Shown piece after piece: positions 59,448-64,000 of a DNA stretch of 64,000 nucleotides (the first letter of the stretch is position 1; every line of letters starts with the position of its first letter). The DNA lies in contig NZ_JAAAFX010000007.1 of assembly GCF_019352895.1 (NCBI RefSeq), positions 662,473-726,472 on the forward strand. Reading direction: 5' to 3'. The notes beneath the pieces are model-generated. The model searched no databases and was not told the origin of the DNA. It saw only the letters and a program-made list of their open reading frames with translations. A program made the translations under genes and the position numbers. The DNA is from Variovorax boronicumulans. GTDB lineage: Bacteria > Pseudomonadota > Gammaproteobacteria > Burkholderiales > Burkholderiaceae_C.

Positions 59448-59771
59448 ATGAAGCGCCCGCACTATCACGTCTATGTCGTCGCGCTCGATGACCGGGTGTG
59501 GAACGTCGCGCGCTTCCGGCGCGCGAATCCCGGTTACGTGCTGGGCAAACCCTTTGTCTATGTGGGCATGACCGGGCTCGATCCGGACCTGCGCTTCGAC
59601 AAGCACAAGGCCGGCATCCAGGCCAATCGCTATGTGCAGGACCACGGCCTGCACCTGCTGCCCGCGCTCTACGAACGCTACAACCCGATGCGCTACGCCG
59701 AAGCGCAGGCGCTCGAGGTCGAGCTCGGCATTCGCCTGCGGGCGCTGGGTTACGGGGTCTGGCAGGCCTAG
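59448..59771 (+). CDS. Small GIY-YIG-like protein
   Basis: The 107-residue protein has YHVYVVAL at the front and FVYVGMTG after a 30-residue insert, matching the two strands of a GIY-YIG nuclease in shape, followed by RFDKHKAGIQANRYVQ (candidate catalytic Arg) and EALEVELGIRLRALGY-type helix with the candidate Glu. The insert between the motifs is longer than usual. It is a single gene; a DNA-repair or restriction-related nuclease is possible, but the active site is not complete enough to be sure. Confidence 0.55.
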   Translation: MKRPHYHVYVVALDDRVWNVARFRRANPGYVLGKPFVYVGMTGLDPDLRFDKHKAGIQANRYVQDHGLHLLPALYERYNPMRYAEAQALEVELGIRLRALGYGVWQA

Positions 59772-59814
59772 AAACCCGGGCGGCCGTGGGGCACGCGGCG
59801 TCATTCATGCGCGC

Positions 59815-59843
59815 GCGTCATGAAAGTGCCATGAGGACGTCAC
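59815..59843 (+). promoter_or_regulatory. Pho-box-like tandem repeat upstream of the phosphoesterase operon
   Basis: Three heptamers with 11-base period: GCGTCAT (59815), GTGCCAT (59826) and ACGTCAC (59837), each resembling the CTGTCAT unit bound by PhoB. The site lies about 90-115 bases before the metallophosphoesterase start, a normal PhoB position. Individual units match only five of seven bases, so the call rests on the periodicity and the gene function. Confidence 0.45.
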
Positions 59844-59930
59844 GCGCGATCGACACCATCGCGGTCCTGTTTCGGTTGCCCTTTGTTGCAAAGGCCGCCG
59901 GATGGTTCCCTTGGCGTCTCCATTTTTTTC

Positions 59931-62156
59931 ATGACCTTCACACCACCGAATCCATCGCGCGCAGCGTCCCTGCTCGTCGCTGCCGCCGTGCTGTCCCTGC
60001 TTGCCGCTTGCGGCGGCAGCAGCAACAGCAACACACCCGTCGCCGTGGCGCCGCGGCCCACCACGCCCACCCCGCCGGAAGTCACGCCGCCGCCCCAGCC
60101 ACCGGTTCCCGGCACCGGCGTGCAGATTGCGTTCATGCCCGACATCCATTTCCACGATGTCTACGCGAACTTCCAGGACGGTTCCTTTAAGGGGATCCCG
60201 AACAAGAAGTCCGGCCGCAACGCGACCATCCGCCTGATGCAGGCGCAGATGACCTCGACCCGGCTGTTCAACGAGAACTACTTCGCCTTCATCGCGGCGC
60301 TCGACGATGCGGTGGCGCGCGGCGTCAAGCTGATCGCACTGCCCGGCGACTTTTCGGACGACGGCCAGCCGGTCCACATGCGCGGCCTCAAGAAGGTGCT
60401 CGACGAGTACGCGGCCAAGTACGGTCTCCAGTTCTTCGCCGCGCCAGGCAACCATGACCCGAACCGTCCGTTCGAGCGCGCCGGCGGCAAGGACGACTAC
60501 ATGGGCTTCGCCGACAGCGGCCGCGCCGGTGCTCCGCAGGCCATCTACAGCCGCGGTGCGAAGGACTGCAACAACTACAGCGGCGACTGGACGCGCAGCG
60601 CCAGCGGGATCTACTGCACCGAGGAAGTGAAGGAGCTGGGCTACAAGGGCATCGTCGAAGCGCTCGACCAGCACGGCTTCATGCCCAAGGCCAACTACAA
60701 GTACTTCGAGACGCCCTACAGCACCTACAAGTACGCCAACTACACGCTCGACCAGGCCAAGGCCCAGGCCGTGTGGAACAAGCGCGAATACGAGATCTGC
60801 GCGCAAGGCGCGGGCGGCACCTACAAGAAGGACGGCTACACGCAGTGCCACGCCGTGCCCGACACGAGCTACCTGGTCGAGCCGGTCGACGGCGTCTGGC
60901 TGGTGGGCATCGATGCCAACGTCTACGTGCCGACCGGCGACGGTGCCAACGACTTCAACGGTTCGGGCGACGCGGGCTACAACAAGATGCTCACGCACAA
61001 GCCGCACGTGATCGCCTGGCTCAAGGACGTGGTCGCGCGCGGCAAGGCGCAGGGCAAGCAGGTCATCGCCTTCAGCCACTTCCCGATGAGCGAGTTCTTC
61101 AACGGCGCGTCCGACGACATCGTCGCGCTGCTGGGTGCGGGCAAGATGCAGATGGTGCGTCGTCCCGCCGAGGACACGACCAAGGCGCTGGCCGACACCG
61201 GCCTGCAGGTGCACGTGGGCGGCCACATGCACTTCAACGACACGGCGATCCGCAAGTACGACGACGGTCACGGCCTGGTCAACATCCAGGCGCCCTCGAT
61301 GGCCGCGTATGTGCCGGCCTACAAGATCCTGACGCTCAAGGACTCCGAGCACATCGACGTGCAGACCGTGCGCATGGACAACGTGCCGCGCTTCGACGAG
61401 CTGTTCGAGCACTACCAGGACGAGCACAGCTACTTCACCGACTTCCCGGGCAAGATCCCGAGCAACGGCGAGCTGTGGAGCAAGTCGATCCTCGACGCCA
61501 AGACCTACGGCGACTTCAGCACGCGCTACATGTCGGAACTGGTGCGCCTGCGCCTGTTGAAGGACGACTGGCGCTGCGAGATGCGCGAACTGGTGAAGAG
61601 CCCGCTGTACGGCGCCGACCTGCTGGTGCTGTCGCAACTCAAGACCCAGGTCACGCTCAAGCAGCTGGCCAACACCGGCAACCACGGCCTGTTCAGCAAT
61701 GCCTTCTTCTCCTGCCTGTCGGACGCGGGCGGCGACGGTTCGGCCAGCGCGCAGTACGCCAAGGACTACGCCGCGGCCGAGACCAAGGCGCGTGCACTGG
61801 CCAATGCGGCCGGCCTGCGACTGGAAGACTTCAACCAGTGGAAGGCCCTCGACCTGGCCGGCGACTTCGTGCGCCTGGCCAATGCCGGCGACCTCGCGTT
61901 CACCGACATCCCGGTCGAACGCGCCAAGCAATACAAGGTGATCGCCGAAGCGCTGGAAGGCACCAACGCCACGCTCAAGTTCAACGGCGACCAGGTGCGC
62001 AACGACAACGAGGTCGGTGCCCTGTTCCAGGCGCGCTTCAAGCCGCTGATGGCGATCCTGCTGAAGCTGGCCCGCGGTGCGCCGACCCAGCATTTCGTGA
62101 TCGACCTGAAGAACAACACGCTGACCGACATGACCACGGCGCCCCAGCCGTTCTGA
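59931..62156 (+). CDS. Exported metallophosphoesterase lipoprotein
   Basis: The 741-residue protein has a lipoprotein signal (LSLLAACGG, Cys at about residue 28) followed by a Pro-rich linker. The calcineurin-like phosphoesterase motifs are all present: MPDIHFHD, LPGDFSDDG, PGNHD, SHFPMSE and GGHMHFND. The C-terminal 250 residues form an additional helical domain I do not recognise. It probably hydrolyses phosphodiesters or monoesters in the periplasm. It is followed after 11 bases by a phytase-like esterase gene, and a Pho-box-like site lies upstream, which supports phosphate scavenging. The start is the ATG at 59931. Confidence 0.85.
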   Translation: MTFTPPNPSRAASLLVAAAVLSLLAACGGSSNSNTPVAVAPRPTTPTPPEVTPPPQPPVPGTGVQIAFMPDIHFHDVYANFQDGSFKGIPNKKSGRNATIRLMQAQMTSTRLFNENYFAFIAALDDAVARGVKLIALPGDFSDDGQPVHMRGLKKVLDEYAAKYGLQFFAAPGNHDPNRPFERAGGKDDYMGFADSGRAGAPQAIYSRGAKDCNNYSGDWTRSASGIYCTEEVKELGYKGIVEALDQHGFMPKANYKYFETPYSTYKYANYTLDQAKAQAVWNKREYEICAQGAGGTYKKDGYTQCHAVPDTSYLVEPVDGVWLVGIDANVYVPTGDGANDFNGSGDAGYNKMLTHKPHVIAWLKDVVARGKAQGKQVIAFSHFPMSEFFNGASDDIVALLGAGKMQMVRRPAEDTTKALADTGLQVHVGGHMHFNDTAIRKYDDGHGLVNIQAPSMAAYVPAYKILTLKDSEHIDVQTVRMDNVPRFDELFEHYQDEHSYFTDFPGKIPSNGELWSKSILDAKTYGDFSTRYMSELVRLRLLKDDWRCEMRELVKSPLYGADLLVLSQLKTQVTLKQLANTGNHGLFSNAFFSCLSDAGGDGSASAQYAKDYAAAETKARALANAAGLRLEDFNQWKALDLAGDFVRLANAGDLAFTDIPVERAKQYKVIAEALEGTNATLKFNGDQVRNDNEVGALFQARFKPLMAILLKLARGAPTQHFVIDLKNNTLTDMTTAPQPF

Positions 62157-62167
62157 GAGTGCCTTTG

Positions 62168-63760
62168 ATGATGAACAACGATCTCCACCACAACGACGCC
62201 AGCGCCGTGACTTCTTTCGAAGAAAAGGGCGGCCTGCGCCGCCGCAGCCTGCTCAGCGGCATGACCACCTTCTCGCTGGTGGGCGCGAGCGGCGCCCTGC
62301 TGGCCGCCTGCGGTGGCGGCGGCAGCGACGCCGCTGCGCCCGCGCCACCGGCGCCCCCCGCGCCCGCACCGGCGCCCCCGCCACCGCCGGCACCGGTGCC
62401 CGAACCCGAAGTCACCGCGCCCACGCTGACCGGCCGCGCCGTGCTGCCGGCCAACAGCTTCGTGGCCGGCCCGACCTCCGGCCAGTACATCTCGGGCGGC
62501 GACCTGGACCGCGCGAAGAGCGTCTACGGCTTCACGCTGCCCTTCGCCGACAAGCAGCCGATGCAGGGCTTCTCGGCCCTGGTGCCCGGCCCGGTGCCCG
62601 GCGTGTTCTACGTGATGCAGGACAACGGCTTCGGCGGCAAGGCCGCGTCGCCCGATGCGCTGCTGCACATCTACGCGGTGCGCTTCGACTGGACCCAGGG
62701 CAAGGTGCTGCCGGCCCACTTCCAGACCGGCGCCGCGCTGGACGCATTCACGCCCGACAGCTATGTGCGCATGAGCGATCCGCAGCGCCGGCTCGGCTAC
62801 CCGATCGTGGCCGACTTCGCGACCTATCCGGGTTCGTCGGTCTCGCCCGCCAACCAGACGCTGCCGGTGGACCCGCGCATCACGGCCAGCCGCCTGCTGA
62901 CCGGCTACGACCTCGACCCCGAGTCGTTGCAATTCGACGCCGACGGCAACTTCTGGATCGGCGACGAGTTCGGCCCCTTCCTGGTGAAGTTCGACAAGCA
63001 GGGCCGTGTGATCGCACGTGAAGTGCAGATTCCCAACTTGCGCAAGCTGGGCAGCAACCCGCTGGTGCAGACCTCGAACAACCCCTACATCCAGGGCAAC
63101 ACCGGCGTGGCCAACCTGGGCGGCTCGGGCGGCCTGGAGAGCATGGCGATCAACAAGAGCCGGACCAAGCTCTATGCGATGTTCGAGAAGGAGGTCTACG
63201 GCGACAACCCGCAGCGCCGCGTGATCAACGTGTTCGACCTGCGCACCCAGAACTTCGATCCGCAGGTCTTCTCGTACCGCGTGAGCACGATCCAGAAGAT
63301 CAACGGCGACGGCAACCTCGAGACCGAGACCTGCAGCGTCAACGACATGGTCGCCATCAACGACCACGAGTTCCTGGTGATGGAGAAGGACAGCGGCGCG
63401 GGCGACGTGCGCACCGGCAAGTTCGCCGCCTCGGGCACCTGGCGCAACGCGGCGCGCTTCAAGCGCGTCTACAAGGTCGACATCGCGGTGGTCGACACCG
63501 ATGGCTTCCTGGTCAAGGAAGAGATCGTCGACCTGATGGCGCTCAAGGACCCGAAGGGCATCGGCGGCGCCGACACCATCGACGGCGTGTTCACCTTCCC
63601 GATGGAATGCGTGGAAGTCGTGACCCTCGTCGATGCGCAGACGCTGCTGTTCTGCAACGACAACAACTACCCCGGCGGCTCGCCGTCGCGCATCACGACC
63701 GAGCCCGACGCCAACGAGTTCATCCGGGTGCGCCTGCCCAAGCCCCTGACCATCGGCTGA
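62168..63760 (+). CDS. Tat-exported esterase-like phytase-family protein
   Basis: The 530-residue protein has a twin-Arg signal (RRRSLLSGM at about residues 24-32) ending in a lipobox LLAAC, then a Pro/Ala linker. The main domain (about 85-530) is the esterase-like activity of phytase family, a propeller with FSALVPGPVPGVFYVMQDNG, NFWIGDEFGPFLVKFD and SGGLESMAINKS segments. Related proteins release phosphate from organic phosphates, although activity has been shown for few. It is co-transcribed with the metallophosphoesterase. It starts with two adjacent ATG codons at 62168. Confidence 0.85.
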   Translation: MMNNDLHHNDASAVTSFEEKGGLRRRSLLSGMTTFSLVGASGALLAACGGGGSDAAAPAPPAPPAPAPAPPPPPAPVPEPEVTAPTLTGRAVLPANSFVAGPTSGQYISGGDLDRAKSVYGFTLPFADKQPMQGFSALVPGPVPGVFYVMQDNGFGGKAASPDALLHIYAVRFDWTQGKVLPAHFQTGAALDAFTPDSYVRMSDPQRRLGYPIVADFATYPGSSVSPANQTLPVDPRITASRLLTGYDLDPESLQFDADGNFWIGDEFGPFLVKFDKQGRVIAREVQIPNLRKLGSNPLVQTSNNPYIQGNTGVANLGGSGGLESMAINKSRTKLYAMFEKEVYGDNPQRRVINVFDLRTQNFDPQVFSYRVSTIQKINGDGNLETETCSVNDMVAINDHEFLVMEKDSGAGDVRTGKFAASGTWRNAARFKRVYKVDIAVVDTDGFLVKEEIVDLMALKDPKGIGGADTIDGVFTFPMECVEVVTLVDAQTLLFCNDNNYPGGSPSRITTEPDANEFIRVRLPKPLTIG

Positions 63761-63772
63761 AGGCCGGGGCTC

Positions 63773-63895
63773 AGAACATGTGAAGGAACCGTCGCGAGCG
63801 CCCCGAGCCTGTATCGAGGAGCGGAGCCGCACGCCCGTGCGGTGAGCACCGCAGATGCGGGATCGGGATGCGCAGCAGGTTCATTCGCATGTTCT
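63773..63895. repeat. 123-bp palindromic element with 18-bp terminal inverted repeats
   Basis: The ends AGAACATGTGAAGGAACC (63773-63790) and GGTTCATTCGCATGTTCT (63878-63895) pair in 16 of 18 positions. The interior continues to pair, with wobble and mismatches, up to an apex CCGCAC-GCCC-GTGCGG near 63826-63842. The whole reads as one long hairpin, either a MITE/REP-like mobile repeat or a structured RNA or terminator after the phytase-like gene. Confidence 0.7.
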
Positions 63896-63927
63896 AGGTG
63901 TGAAGGCCCAATAGGTTGTTTCGGGTG

Positions 63928-64000
63928 TTCACCCGGAGAAGTTTTGAGAGACTGGAAATCGCCAAACGCCCAATCCACTCAAAACCCCGAACCGGATGAA
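63928..64000. repeat. Second inverted repeat at the window edge
   Basis: TTCACCCGG (63928-63936) pairs with CCGGATGAA (63992-64000) in eight of nine positions, and GTTTTGAG (63941-63948) pairs with CTCAAAAC (63978-63985), leaving a 29-base loop. It may extend beyond the window; its nature is unknown. Confidence 0.5.

Noticed and set aside
63773..63895. Integron attC site
   Set aside because: Size and palindromic shape would fit, but the ends do not show the GTTRRRY/RYYYAAC core sites and no integrase or cassette is present.

Overview
The window is very GC-rich and almost fully coding. Gene order and protein families (priA next to hemE, a Liv transporter with an AMP-binding protein, rep-type helicase, DsbD plus redoxin, Tat/lipoprotein pair, REP-like GC hairpins) point to a betaproteobacterium of the order Burkholderiales. 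A Variovorax-like member of the Comamonadaceae is the most likely source; this is inferred from gene content, not from a marker gene. No tRNA, rRNA, CRISPR array, transposase or phage gene is visible.

Region by region. (1) 1-2310: the 3' end of rsmI meets a tight three-gene operon on the minus strand: tandem universal stress protein, a stand-alone protein that looks like EF-G domain V, and a GNAT acetyltransferase. (2) 3051-6449: a glycine-rich autotransporter behind an AT-rich upstream region. (3) 6545-20739: a four-gene biosynthetic operon with overlapping stops and starts. It encodes a hybrid NRPS-PKS-aminotransferase megasynthase (C-lobe/A/PCP/KS/AT/ACP/AMT), an NRPS (C-A-PCP-C-PCP) without thioesterase, and two alpha/beta-hydrolase-fold proteins whose nucleophile positions are Arg and Cys instead of Ser. 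This is the most novel part of the window. (4) 20643-28596: an acyl-CoA catabolic block around a TetR regulator: acyl-CoA dehydrogenase, acyl-CoA ligase and HCCA-isomerase-like protein on one strand; SDR, thiolase and nitronate-monooxygenase-like protein on the other. It ends at a strong terminator. (5) 28652-35186: a Liv-type ABC transporter operon (livHMGF, binding protein) ending in an acyl-CoA-synthetase-like protein with eroded catalytic motifs. The same AACGATCG core lies upstream of livH as at the TetR gene.

(6) 35431-47052: housekeeping and envelope genes: a DUF3883-like protein, rep helicase with a small exported protein and outer-membrane phospholipase A, cardiolipin synthase, AEC transporter, a ClpP/crotonase-fold exported protein, priA and hemE. 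The AT-richer priA-hemE gap carries two consensus DnaA boxes. (7) 47092-55680: redoxin, DsbD, a sorbosone-dehydrogenase-like lipoprotein, a zinc-type oxidoreductase divergent from a LysR regulator, a SET-domain protein, a creatininase-family protein and a PEBP-like protein. (8) 55758-59001: a double-domain KaiC-like ATPase followed immediately by a hybrid histidine kinase. (9) 59071-64000: a GlsB-type membrane protein, REP-like hairpins, a GIY-YIG-like protein, then a putative phosphate-scavenging pair (exported metallophosphoesterase and Tat-exported phytase-like esterase) behind an 11-bp-periodic Pho-box-like site. The window closes with a 123-bp palindromic element and a second long inverted repeat.

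How genes fit together: blocks 4 and 5 plausibly form one regulon for import, activation and beta-oxidation-like breakdown of an unidentified carboxylic acid. Block 3 plausibly makes a small peptide-polyketide containing a vicinal (3,4-) diamino acid. Motif and residue calls were made by eye from the translated sequence; no database search was run.
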